From Xiphydria camelus (taxonomy: Eukaryota > Arthropoda > Insecta > Hymenoptera > Xiphydriidae), in the NCBI GenBank assembly GCA_963678675.1, contig OY783198.1:20446684-20510683 (forward strand): 64,000 nucleotides of DNA. The letters are read 5' to 3'. The notes below the pieces were generated by a model. It saw only the letters and a program-made list of their open reading frames with translations. It searched no databases and was not told the DNA's origin. Positions 35,104-48,582 of the stretch are shown piece by piece. Made by a program: the position numbers and the translations under genes. Each line of letters opens with the position of its first letter. Position 1 is the first letter of the stretch.

Positions 35104-35139
<36 letters not shown>
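35104..35139. repeat. (CA)n microsatellite in the CUB gene 3' region
   Basis: A pure run of about 18 CA units. On the gene strand it reads (GT)n and falls between the stop codon and the candidate poly(A) signal. Confidence 0.95.
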
Positions 35140-35140
<1 letters not shown>

Positions 35141-35276
35141 GTACGATCGCTCGTCTCGTCGCCCGGTGAAGGCAGGTTCAGGCAGTGACCGTAACGAGAA
35201 CACAACCTCCATCATCGGCCCGAAAATTCGAAAGGACTCGGTTCGAGCATTTACACGGAAAAGCCAAGAGGGAGAC

Positions 35277-38200
35277 TCAATATGGCACGTGGATGTCCCT
35301 CGAGTGAGTGCGTCGCCGACACAGTCGACACGCGGCGATCAGACAGGCGAGACCGAGCAGGACAGCCAGTCCGGCGCCCAAACCGGCGCCCGCCCATCCA
35401 GCAGGGCCCACCGCACTACCACCACCGCCCACAGGACCACCGCAGTTCTCCACGGACTCGTCGTCCGGCTCTATCAGACTGGCGTTGTACGTCGAGCCCG
35501 CCGGAAGCGTCGGCGTCGGACAGTTCACCACACCATTGCAGAGCAAGTGGGCGGGAATGCAACCGGCGTCGCCCGGACACTGGAAGGCGCAGTCCTCGAG
35601 CTTCTGCGTGTTTATCGCGCCGGAGGAGTCGCGCGGCAGGTGGTACAGCTCGGTCCAGGCGATCTTGAAGGCCGCCCTGGCGGGCGCCATCGATCCGGTG
35701 AACTGGATCGTCACCGTCGGATAGTAATCCTGATTGGCCTCGGCGTCTCCGCCGAGCAGCTGCGTCGACGAGAGGATCGGCAGCTCCCTCGCGTTGATCA
35801 CGGTCTCGCCGCAGATGCCCAAGTAGGGCTCGATCGATCCCTGCAGGAATATCTCGAGCTTGCCGTCCTCGCAGGAGCGCGAGGCGAATTTGATGGTGTC
35901 GAAGTGGAGCCACAGGTCCCTGTCGCGGTTCACTCGCAGCTCCCAAATGCATTTGATCGAGCGCGGCGGTGTGACGTAACCGAGCGCCTCGTAGTGAGGA
36001 AACTCGATCTCGCCGTCGGTCGCTGCGGGTAGGAGGGCCGGCCCGCAGAGAGGGCTATGGGCAAACTCGTACTCGGCTTCGAACAGCGGGGCTGATTGTT
36101 TGAAGTAGCTGGGCGCCGCGTAAGCGCCGTCGATTAATAACTTCAGGTCGAGCTGCTCGCCTCGGGAGACCACTCGGAGGGGCGTCGAGCCCGCCGCCAG
36201 CCGGCAGACGCAGTGGCTCTTGCCCGGGTCCGGACCCGGCTCCTTCACGACCACTCGGTCGACTCGGCTGTCCCAGCAGTTTCCGCATTGCGCGTAGGGG
36301 TGGTCCTTGAAGGCGACCAGACTGACAGTGAGGATCACCCTGGCGTAGAGTCGCTTGTCGGTGATGAAGCTGTAGGTGCAGCTGAGGTCCGCGACGGGAT
36401 CGCCGGGGCGCTTGTAGACGAGGGTGTTGAGGGGAGAGCGCAGGTAGCCGGTCTTCGACTTCCAGGAGACGAAGGTCTCGTCGCACTCGGTGTTCGGTAC
36501 CGCGTCGCCGAACTTGGTCGCGTTGAAGAAGTCGTAGTGCGCCCAATAGTACAGAGAGCTGCCCGAGTAGCTTCCGGTTTTACTCTCGAATCTGACGAAG
36601 AGAGCGTTGGACGTGGAGACGAAGTCGTGCTTTTCCATGGGCCTGCTGAAGGTGTCGCAGAACGTCTTGATGATCCGCGCGTCGTCGGGCCACTCCGCGT
36701 CGTAGAGGGTCAAGCTCTCGCCGCAGTCGCCGTCGTAGGGCTGTATGGGCGACTCGATGCGATTCACGCGGAAGCTGGGAAAGTAGAGTCTAGCGATCTC
36801 GCCGGGTCTTCCCTTCAGGAGATACGTGCAGCTCGTGTGGGGGGGATACCAGTGCGCCACGGAGAGAAAGATACCCTCGTCGTTGCCCTTGAGGGACTCG
36901 CTGTCGAGGAGCCAGTCGCAGCTGCCGTTCTTCACCCCGGTGGGTTCGACGTGGCCCGGCCAGTTGCCGACGTTGAAGTGGAATCCCGTGTTGAGGAGCG
37001 GCCCGGCGGGAGAGGAGACGAATTCCACGTAGAGGTCTTCGCTGGTGCCTATGATGCTGTAGGGGAACTTGCCCATGCCGCAGAAGGTGCCGATGACAGG
37101 CGACGTCTCGTCCTTGCCGTCGTAGACCCTGATGTAATCGTAGGGACAGTGTTCGGAGCCGGAGCTGATGGGCCTCATGGGACACGTCATGATATTTTCG
37201 CATCGCTGACCGTCGATGTTGAACTCCTCTTTCTCGATGTACAGCTTGATGAAGGACATCCTCGTGTTCAGTCGGTATTTACAGTGCAGCGCCCTGGGAT
37301 AAATGCCGGGGTAAGCCGGACTCTGCACGTAACAGGTCTGCAGTCGGCAATCCTTGAAGACCCGTTCGCAGTAGCTACCGGGCACCACTTCTCCTCGCCG
37401 ATTGGGATAGAGTTCCGGGTGCTGACCGTATCTCAGGTACACCTCGAATTGCTGCTCGGCGCGTGAGTCGAAGCTGAAGTAGGTCTGGTCGGTGAAGTTA
37501 TCCGCGTGGAAGATCACTCGGACGAAGCTGGTCTCGGAGATGAAGGTCTGCGGCTGCTCGGACTCGCCGCAAAAGACGCCGGGGTCTTTCCGGTTGCTGA
37601 TCTCCGATTTCGCGTTGCCGTCGATGATCTGAAAGCAAAGGGAAACGAGAGGGTCACTCGCGACTGCAGCTCGAGAGCATACATTTCCTAGCAGGGTTGG
37701 GTGCGTCGCACGAAAAGCGGTGAAAAAATTGACTCTGATCGCAGCGACTCGATTACTTTGGATTCATACGCAGCACGTGTGTAATTGATACGCGAAAACG
37801 CTTCGCGAAGAGCGGGGGAAAGATTTGTCCAGATCTTTCGTGCCCCATCGGCCCCTCTTGCTTCCGTCCCCGTAAAACCCGCACGAACTAAGTAGAGGAA
37901 TAAACCGAGCGCGAAAACGAACCCTCGCAAAGCTCTCTCGTTTATGCCACGCGAGCCCGGGAAATCGAATCGACGTTAAACTCGTTACGAACACGAAATA
38001 TCTGCCCTCTCTCTTTCGCCTTTCGTATCTTTTCTACTACCCCACTCCTCTCAAACCCTCCCTTTCTCTCTCGCTCTCCCCCGCTCGTTGTCCCCTCCTC
38101 CACCCTTCGACTCACCCTCGGAACCCTCCCCCACTCCGCGTCTCTTTCCCACCGAAAAAGCTCGCATTAATGCTCATACAGCGATATCAGTACTTAACGC

Positions 38201-41200
38201 AAGTAGGTCGAACCCTGCGCCGTCCCTGGTCATTATCCGAAAGCTCGAACTTATCGGGTGGTTGGAGGGGTCTCCGAAGACCCCGTCCCAACTGCCAAAT
38301 GCTGCGAGGGAACCCACGGAGTACACGTTGCATATATAGCATCGCATTAAATTGAATGCTCACGATCTCTCGACGACACGCAAGTTCGTGTTTATGCGAA
38401 CGCGAAAATTTTCTGTTCGTCGCGTACCTATGTACGAGTACAAGGCGGACGCGACGGCGTCGCCGAGAGCGAAGGAGGTACCTCCCCGCCTTAATGCAAC
38501 ATTGTATCGAAGCACGGGATCTCGGTGCCGTGTAATATCCGGCACGCGTGCCAACATGACTTCATTAACTCAAGTTTGCGTAAATTATCATATCACCTTC
38601 CCCGCTCGCCTCCCCCTCGTCTCTTTTCCCCCTCGTATCCGCTCCCTCTTCCTCGGAGCCCACCGTGCGAGAGAGAAACGCTCGCCTACTCTCGAGCGCG
38701 TTAACTGCACGACCCGCCTCGTTACACGGGTTCGCGAAATTAGAGATTCGGGTAATACATGCCGAGTGGACCCCGTCGCGTTTAAAGGGGCCCCTCTCTT
38801 TGCCCCGGCTTGCGTACCTCCGTCTACGGTGCCTGTCAGGCCCGTAACTTCGACGGATTCGCTCCCGAGGGAATTACACCTAATGCGGGGCACCTGCAGG
38901 CGGCGCGAGGAAGGAGAAAATTATACGTGGAAGAGGGTGTGACGTGTGCGGGGAGACCCGGAGGAATCGAGGGAAAATGGCGAGCTCCTTCCCCGAGCGA
39001 GCGCTGGAATTCTCATCGGTCGTTATGAGGAGCTTTATGCACGGGATAGGGTGTGTGTGGTATATGGAAAACGACGGGGTTATAACCACTTCGTTCCGCT
39101 CGTCGCGCATTTGACCGCGGAGAATTACGGACGAATTTTTTTTCGGGGCCTTCGAGCCGACGCGAGTGTACGGGGTGAGTCTCCATCCAGGGGTTATTTC
39201 GGGACGACCTGGTACTTATTATTATAGACGGGTGGAGAGGCTTTCGTGAGCGAGATTTCGATCCGACGAAAAAGGCGCCGGTCGGGGGGAGAGGGAAACG
39301 AGACGAATCCGCGCCGATTTTCTTCCGAATTTTAATCGGAATTTAATGGCGTTTTAATGGCATTCTTGAGAACTTCCCACACGGGTATCCGTTATAGACG
39401 GCCGCGTGGTCCTCGGCCCGGCTTTCCAGTGGCGATTGGATCTAGCGAATCCGTTGTTCGCCGCGCGCGGTAACGCCAAAGTCCGAACAAAGCGCGGTAA
39501 TGCGAAGTTCTTTTTTTTTACTTCGATGCCGGTTCTTTTCGATTCTCTTTGGTACTCGCTTCTCTCACCCTTTTCCGTTTCCACTTTTTCCGTTCTTTCT
39601 TTCTTTCGTTCCCCTCTCAATATTCGCCCACCTCGTTATTCGTCCCACGCTCGCTTCCGCTCATTTTTTTCGACTCGTCTTCTTCGCTTAGTTAATTGCT
39701 TCCGCTTTTGAACTCTCTTCGTGTCTCGGCCCTTCCAGCATCGAGATATTTCATCCCGCTGTAATCACGCGGCCCCCGAATATAGCGAGACGCGATAATT
39801 AAAAGCCAATAACAATATTCACGACTCGTGGCGATAACGGCGCGCGGTAACGCGAGCGCGAAGTAATCGTAAATAATAAATAAACCCGCGGAGAGCAAAG
39901 CAGCGCGCGGCGCGCCCTCGTAAAGACGTTATCTGATTGTTATATATATATATACGAGGCCGAACTAAAATTCACCTTACTTTCGCAAACTCGTAATAAA
40001 ACTGCCCCGTTTAAAGTCGCCCCGTTCCCCGCATCCCCGCGTAAACCTGGGAGCCCTACAGTTATTACGACCCCCTATTATGCTTTCAACTTCTCGCTGC
40101 AGGGACAAAAAGACGCGCGTTTAGACCTCGGAAGCCTCGTGCACGCGCGCGAGGAACGCGTCCAGTTAAGAATTTATCCCCCCGGGATTTCGGCGCGCCA
40201 GGTGCGCCGCGACGTTCGGAAGTATGATACGGAGTATTTCGGTTGACCGCTTTGGCATGCAGGCGGAGATGAGGGGGTTGTAAAAGTGGTGAGCGCAAAA
40301 TAACGTATACCTCGGCACATATCACGTAGAGTAACGTTATTCATATACATTATTGCAAGTAATAATTGTGTCGACTCGTTTTATCAAAATTACGTGGCAA
40401 AAAAGTGTATTACTCAGACTGTTATGTCGCGTTGCTCCGGAGGAACGCATTGAACTTTTCTTTCATCGTGCAAATTCGTTCAATTTAGGTACCGTAATTT
40501 CCCATAACTATGGTCCTGCATTACAAGTATGGTCCAAAATGCGCATTGTTACGAATAAATCTGTATTTCAGTATTGGGTGTCATGTAGTGAAAACTTGGG
40601 GTTACTGAATTGAAGTAAAGTGATGGGACAGACCGCTGTACACTCAAAAAAATTTGGCCACAACTAGAAAATTATAGTAATTGCAGTGATCATTTTCTTC
40701 GCAATAGCAAGAATTCTTGCTATGCTAGCAATACTTTTCTAGTTGTGTCTGAGGCAGCCAGAAATATAGCTGGATTAGCTAAATACTTTTTTCAGTGTAG
40801 GTAGGTACTTACGTACCTCAAATATAAAGAACAATCATTTTGGATCATACTTGTGGTGCAGGACCATAGTTATGGGAAATTACGGTACGTCGCTTAATGT
40901 TGCAAGTTACCGCATGTTTGCGTCCAAAAACCGCGTCGCATAATAACGCATACGGTAACGCGCGCAATGAAATTGGGGGCGCATCCTGGTTAAAAATTCC
41001 AAGCACATAGTACATATACATTCTGTTTACCACGTGCATGCTCGTGAGTTAGATACGTATGTGCACATTACGTGGCACGAATTACCGACATTTTTTCCGG
41101 CAGAAACTTCTTTATACGTAGCAATTTAGAAACTTTCTCCCGAGCTCTTCAATTTAATTCCGATGAAATGGGTCTAAACTAATTATTATCCATTTCTCGC

Positions 41201-44200
41201 GATATCATCAGTGTTATCCCGAGGTGGCGCATTATCGTTTAATGCATAGCCGTAACTTTTGAAATGCTCTTTCCTCGGCGCGCGTTGTATACAGCTAATA
41301 CCGTGGCTCGTGCGGAACGAGGTCGAAACGCCGCCAACTTTAGCGAGCCTAATTTCCTCCGACACCCTCGGCACCCCGTGCGTGACGCGGGCGCATGCAT
41401 TACGACGAAAGCAGAGAACCGCGTCGGTGGCGAGAGATAGAGATAGAGAGAGAGAGAGAGAGAAGCTTCGTATACACGTATGATCGTTAAGGGGCTGAAT
41501 GAAGCTATACACGATTTGTATCTTTATTCATTTATCTGGTAGATATACCGTGTATATACGACTCGATGCCCCGAGGGTACGAAGAAATGAAAATCATGCC
41601 TTGGTCGTTAGTACTTCACAGGGTGGAAGAGTCGAGGGACTCTTTCCCCCGTTCTCTCTCTTTCTCTCTCTCGCTCTCCCCGGGGAAAGTTGAAAAGACT
41701 TTTTTGATTAGCTTCGCTGCAGTGTTATAACTCCGCGGAGTGGAGTAAATTTGTTTGTTACCTTCGTTATGGCGGGGTGGAACGACCCTCGCCCGGCTAC
41801 GTGACGAAACCGCGGTCCGCGTCGGCTCGGCGAATATTGCGATGTCGTTCTTTCGCATTTAATTAAAGGGATCGCCGCTCCGCACAGATACAAAATTTTA
41901 CGCGCACTCTACACAGCTTTTAGATCGCGCGAAGCACGCGTAAAATGTGTACGCGTGGAATCGCGACAGATCGCGAAGTACACATCAAAATCGCATCGCA
42001 GTTGCTACATACATGTATTCCGATCGCGACACAAAAAGCTCGAACGTCTCTCCTCCGTCCCACCTATACCTAGTTAATTAACGTCATTATCGTACAGAAC
42101 CCTACATTCGCTTTACGTTGAAATCCTCGTCGCGCGAAATCGCTCTTTGTTACGCGTTTCACGCCGCCACAAAAACTTCTCGTTACGCCGTACTTCTAAT
42201 GGGAAACGCAGCCATATATACCCGCGGCTAACTACAATGGATAGCTCGCTCCATTGTACATTGTGTTCCAAAGTCAAGTGGGAGGCAATGGAGTCGCTCG
42301 AGAGCAGGGGGGCAGGAGCAGGAAAAGCGATTTCCACGCGTGAATGCTACAACGGAGAGCGCGCGGTTTCAATGCAGGCGAAGCTCGGGGCCTGGTTGCG
42401 CTCCGTAGACTCGCGCGTGCACTGGCGATTGCACACAATGTTGCCCCGGGCTAACGGCGGCGTGTTGTCGGGCGCTAATTAGGCGTTGCGGCGAACTGTC
42501 CGCAAATTCAATATTCGACCCCGTAGCAACGCGCGGAGAGCGGCGAGGCTAAACGAGAACGCGCGATTGGCTCGTGTAGCGGGGCGATTACATGTGGCGG
42601 CAATTGGCACGGCTAATCGGTGCTTTTTCGCGCGAACGATCGTCGAGATTAGTGGAATCCCCGAAGCGGGAATTGATGGTGCGCCTGGTTATGATCGCTT
42701 CGCGTTTCGGGAGCCGAGCGAATTGTATCGGCGCTTCGTCGCGAATTCGCGAGGGTATGGGACGATCGTTATCCCCCGCGGCTGCACTGAGAAAAATAAC
42801 TCGGTCGATCTGACCAAAATCCCGGAAATGATGACCAAACTGTTTGGTGGAATATGGATCCTCCATTTCTTTGGTTTGACTTGCAAATTTTTGGATAGAA
42901 TTACTTGACGTTCGGTTGGAATTACTGGATATTTAGTTGAACTGACCGGTATTTTGGTTAGAATTACTAAATACGTTTGACTAGATGCGTTTTGTCATTT
43001 TAACTTAATTATTTTTCTCAGTGATGTTTCCCCGTGCACTGAGAAAAAGAATGTAGTCAATCTAACCAAAATTTTGGAGACGATGACCAAACTGTTTGTT
43101 GAAATATGGATCCTCTCCATCTGTTTGGCGAAACTGACCACTTTTTGATTAAAGTAACTAAACAGTTCATTGGAATAATTTAACATTCGGTTGGAGTAAT
43201 TAAACATTTGTTCAGAGGAACTTAATATTTGCCCGTATTTATGATGGAATGACTAGACGCAATTAACTAGACGCGTTTTGTCATTATAACCTAATTATTT
43301 TTTTCATCGTCAGTGTGGAAGACTCGCTCGCTCGTTACTTTCTCGCGCGATTGATCGAGATTAGTTTCGAGTTTCGAATGCGGCCATTGATAAGGCGCTT
43401 CGACGCATCGCCCCCGAAGTAAACTACCGAATCGCGTGAAGGATACCACGTGCGTCGAGGCGAAAGTGTACCTATCAATTGTATCGGTCGGCGATAGCCC
43501 GGTGGGGCGTGCGTGGAGATATCGGGAGGCGATTTTACATACATAGGCTCCCGGCTAGTGCGCGGACACCCCCGTTTGACCCGGAACCCTGCTGGACGTT
43601 TAATTCCGGTCGATCTCGCACAGATAAAATAGCCGGATTTTTTTGAATGTCGATTCGGTCGGAAGTTTTCGAACGCGTACTACCCGAGGAACGTAGAAGG
43701 AAGACGTATTTACATTTGTCGCGTTAATTAAAGTGTCGGACGGCCGTGGCTGTACTACGTAAATAATCGCGATCTGCAATTCAGATTTTTATTTTCATCG
43801 TCTCACGGTGGTTCCGTTACAAATTAAATATACCATAGTTGTCAGTACTGCGCGTATCCATGTTACATTGAACGGCGTATTTATCTACCTGGAAAATTAT
43901 TAACACGATGCAGTAACAGTTTTTTTTTACGGATAATAAGCAAAAGTCGTATCGGTTGTAGGTCTCACGCTCGCCAGTAGTTTTCCTTTGTTTTTAGCGT
44001 AGCTCTGTGTATGCGAATACATAAAAATCGCATTGACGTCGCGGCGGTGTACTTTCCTCGATCGCTCTGGAGCGGGAAAGGTAGTAATACCACCGACGAG
44101 AGATACTTTTCCCATTATGGGAAATATCGAAGTGGTCCTCGCGAATGTACATGAATCGATCGTCCAGCCCGTCCCTCGGCTGACCTCTTTTTCCACCCCC

Positions 44201-47200
44201 TCCTCGACTCACCGTGTCATTTAATAAGCGCGGCGGCGCTGCACGGGAGAAAGCGGAAAGGAGAAAATCCTTAAGCAAAGATGGTCCGGGGAGATAAGCA
44301 TTGAAATAACTTTGTTTCCACTACAGTTGCTTCTTTGCAGGGGGCGATATCTTTTTCTCGGCTTTTTTTGCACGTCCAGCATTAGCGGATCGCGACCTGC
44401 AGGGTATAAGGGTCGTTCGATTTCATTTTTTAGCTAAATCGTGTCACCCATATCGTTGTACATTCCAATTTAAAAATCCTATCAAATTACGCTATTGCAT
44501 GTTGAGAGACGCGATATTCAAGAGAGCAAAATACACGAGAAATGGATTTAAAATCGAATTACGGCAAACCCAATTTCGTTTGGGTACCAAATACCATCGA
44601 ATCAACTGCGATAAATCGTATTTTAACGTGGATATCACCGATCGGGTCTCGTTTGGGCGGAATTTGATACCTAATGAGAGAAATTGGATTTCGCGTAAAT
44701 TGCTTCTAAATATATTTTTTCCAATGTCGTTTTCCGTCCTGATATTTTTAGATTTTTCCATTATTTGCATTGAGGTGGATTGAAACGTCGAACAATTTCC
44801 CACTTCAATTATTATCCTTGTTAATTATTCAAGTTTCAGCTCCCATCCAATTCAATATTTTATTTGAAAATTTACCATCCACCATTTCATCTCTCAAAAA
44901 CATTTTTGCGCCCAAAGATTATCTCACCGAAAAAACCCGTCAGTGTTTTTTCTTATTTCTCAAGCGAAAACCTACAGTGCGAATGGCTGAGCAAGAGTGC
45001 AAGTATACGCGATACCGGGGAAACTTTTTCACCATCCCCAGTCGCGCAGTCAGATTCTACTTTAATTTTCCAGCGCTGCCCGCCGCCGCCGCTCTCACAG
45101 AACCCGCGGCCCTGTTTTCGCCGGTTACGGCGCGGCGAGATTGAAATTAGCGAAAAACTTCGTAATCCCCCGTTTCCGCGCGCGGAGAATTATTTTGTTT
45201 CCCACTCTCCGCGGCGCGAGCAGTTCAACGCCTCCCGGTATAAACGCGAGAGCGAGTTCGCGCGCGCTCGAGCTCACTTCAGCGTCTGGGTATCTACAGC
45301 CGCGTTGCGCGTGAGTGGCATACGTAGTGCCGGGGTAGGCACGAGTGTGGGATGCCGCTAATGGTAGACGGGCACGGCGAGAGTCCGGGCCTCGAGGATT
45401 TCGAATGTAAGCACGCTGCAACCCTTCGTGGCTTTTAGGGTGGGTATTCAAGCCAGTCAGGCACGACCCCTCCTGGCTTTCGAGTCTCTCTTTTCTTCGC
45501 GGAGTCGAGATGGGTGCCTTCTATGCGCCGGAGAGGGAGGAGCGCCTTTGGCGACGCGACTGAAATGCGCGGGCCAAAGAAAGAGAGCTCCTTCTCGTGT
45601 CTGCGGGGTTTGAATTAACGAAACTCGCGACGCGCTGGCGGAGATGCGTCTCGAGTTTTTCGAAGTTCTGAGGAAAATCTGCTTCGAGAAAACACAGTGT
45701 CATCGCGCGGCTCTAAATTTGGAAGGAAATATGAGACGTGCACTGAGAAAAAAAATTTGATCAATTTAACCAAAATCTTGGTCGAGATTATCGAATTGAT
45801 CAAACCGTCCGACCGTCCGACCGACCCTCCAACCGAGAGTATCTATACAGGAATTGGAACGCCTTTTTGCGTTCAATAGTCAATAGTCAATACGAGATTT
45901 TGGCATTTCGTGCTTTCGCCACTGGTCTGCTGGCGTCGCCACCGTCCGGCCTTCATACTCATGTACACTTCCCTTTGTGGCGACGACCCGTGACCAGTCG
46001 GTATTTATGCTTTAAACAGTGATACCCCATCGAGTATCCTCGCCGTGCGAACTCGTTATGCATACCCATTTGCATGCACCACCACCACCACCACCACCCA
46101 CCCCAGCCCAGCCCTGCCCCGGCCCCGGCCCTGGTGTGGCCCTGGCACGGCCCGGGCACGACCCTGGTGTGGCCCTGGCACGGCCCGGGCACGGCCCGGG
46201 CACGACCCTGGCACGGCCCGGGCACGGCCCGGGCACGACCCTGGCACGGCCCGGGCACGGCCCTGACACGGCCCCGGCCCAGGCACGGCCCTGGCCCGGC
46301 CCTGGCACGGCCCGGCCCCGGTTTTACCCCGATTCGGCCCTGCCCCGGTCCAGCAGCAGCCCAGCAGCAGCAGAGGGCTTCGAGTCCAGTGAATTCACCG
46401 GCCAAGCAGACTCTCAGTCCAACGCCACTTGCCTTCACTCCTACAACGGTGCTGCGTAAAATGACCGCCGAGAAGGAACACGAGGGTGCAGATCAATTCG
46501 ATCGTCATGTAGAACCCTTTCCCGATTTCGCTTTCGTCGTATTAGGCAGCAAAGATGATATGTCAGGCGCCGCTAGAAATGCCTCTCTTCCGCCAGAAAA
46601 GCCTCTCTTCTTGTTGACGATTAGAATAACTAGACATTTATTTCAATTGACCAGTATTTTGGTCGGAATAACTGAAGGCGTTTGACCGGATACGTTTTGT
46701 CATTCTAACCTAATTATTTTTCTCAGTGTCCTCGTGATTTTTTTACGCGATAAACGCTATATCTCACCGTCCATAAAATCGTCCGAGAAGGCTGTCGGTT
46801 CCGTCCGATATGTTGCATCAAATACGCGGATCGGCCACTTTTGCAACCATCCCGCGTAATATATAGATCCATAAATTAAACGACTACTCCGCGAGATAGA
46901 GAAAGAGAGATAACGGCAAGAGACGCGCTATTTCCGATGTCTCCGTCGGGAAGATAAACCGTCCCCGTCGCGGAAAGACATCGATCACCGAACGAACCTC
47001 GGTTTGACGTCGAGGGGTTGACATCCTCGTCATGCCGCGTCTCGCCGATTATCGTCTTCACCTGCCGCAGCAAAAGCCGTAATTCCTCGGTCCTCTCGCG
47101 CGCGCCCCTCTCGAAGCCGCGCAACGGGTAGGTGTATATCTGTATGCGGTTCTCAAACTCCCTCTCGCACATCCGCGAATGCCCACTCGAGTCCGTATAG

Positions 47201-48525
47201 AGGCCGAGAGCCTACACGTGTGCGAACAGCCCTCGTACGCGAGTGGCTCTATAAATACTCGCGCCTCATACTTCGAAGCTCATTGATTTTCAATCTAGTT
47301 CGTTCGCTGGCGCACTGTGCGGCGCCTTCTCAACATCCTCCTCGACTCTATGTACCGACGGTTTCGCTGTACGAGGTTCTACGGTTCCACACGCGGTTCT
47401 CTCGCGTACTCTCGACGAGTTCAACGAGTGGCGCGCGCGGTGAAGAGGTGCGAGAGGATTCCCCCGCGGAATTGCGTTTCGACCTGTGGATCTGTGGCTG
47501 TCGCGACACCTACGCCGCGCGCGCGCGAAGCCACCTGACATTCTTTCTCTGTATGCAAATAGGCGCGGCGGGTGTCTCGCGAGTGCTCCGGTTATGCGTG
47601 TATATAGGTACCTACGCGAAAGAGTCGAAGAGTGGTTTCCTTCGTAGAGGATTTCTGAACGGTGAATTGCGTCGGCGTGTAACGCACGTGCGTGTGTACA
47701 GGCGCAGCCTTTTCTCGCGAGGCCGTGATACCGGTGTATCTGCCGCGAGTAACGTGATTTCTTTTTTTTCGAGTTGGATGAAATTCTTGAACATCAATCG
47801 AAGCGAACGCGTGCGACTTAACGCGTGTACGAGCCGTTCGCCGATACGTGGGTAAACGGGAGTAATGTGTCGACGAGGATTATTAATGGAATACCTGACG
47901 GCTTTGCGGTGTTTGGGATCCGTGCAGGGGGTGTGCGTCTGTCCGACAACTTCGACCATTCGCACTTCTGTTGGGTTTCCCCCCTCAGGCTAGTTTCGGG
48001 TGTCGGTATCCGTTTTTTTCTCCGAGATACCGTATGTCCCACTCTGTACGGGCCAGTTTGAAGTTACCTTCGGGGAGGCTTGGTCGGTAATCGAAACATT
48101 TAATACCGGTAGAAGTCGAGTCGGTAGTTAGAGTTGGTGTCAATTCGGGAGATCGAAGCGTCTAATCTCGAAATTATGAATTTGTGAATAATGGTAATTT
48201 CCATTATTCACAAATTCATAATTTCAAAGTTAGACGCTTCGATCACCCGAATTGACACCAACTCTAACTACCGACTCGACTTCTACCGGTATTAAATGAC
48301 TCAAGTACCGACCAAGCCTCCCCGAAGGTAACTTCAAACTGGCCCGTACAGAGTGGGACATACGGTACATACCATACGGCCCTGTACGTCGCACGCTCGA
48401 TAATCTTTCGCTCTGTGCCCAATCGTCAAGGCGTCCCCGTAAGCACCCTCGTGTGTACATATATACGATAGAATCGAAGAGTGGTTTCCCCCGTATATGC
48501 AGAATATTTCGAGGAGAGAAACGAA

Positions 48526-48582
<57 letters not shown>

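Larger units (their letters stand above)
45741..46728. mobile_element. CACTGAGAAAAA-family element carrying foreign sequence (copy 5)
   Basis: The left end CACTGAGAAAAAAAATTTG, TCAATTTAACCAAAATCTTGG and the right end AATTGACCAGTATTTTGGTC, ACGTTTTGTCATTCTAACC, TTATTTTTCTCAGTG match the two halves of copy 3 in order. Between them are about 790 bp with no relation to the family: a short AT/GC leader, a (CCA)n run, a GC-rich minisatellite and a gene-like fragment. Total length is 988 bp against about 240 bp for the family. Confidence 0.75.

Noticed and set aside
35166..36032. 288-codon plus-strand frame over the end of the CUB gene
   Set aside because: Also antisense shadow of a GC-rich exon, including the CA-repeat flank; the product is Arg/Gly-rich without recognisable motifs.
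36213..37466. 417-codon plus-strand open frame opposite the CUB exon
   Set aside because: It mirrors the minus-strand CUB coding sequence. The Val/Gly/Ala/Arg-rich product has no domain, while the minus strand shows CUB, LDLa and membrane features. GC-rich third positions open the antisense frame.
46012..46459. Pro/Gly/Arg-rich collagen-like proteins over 46.0-46.46 kb in all frames
   Set aside because: An 11-bp GC-rich minisatellite without stop triplets opens every frame on both strands; this is not evidence of a collagen-like gene.
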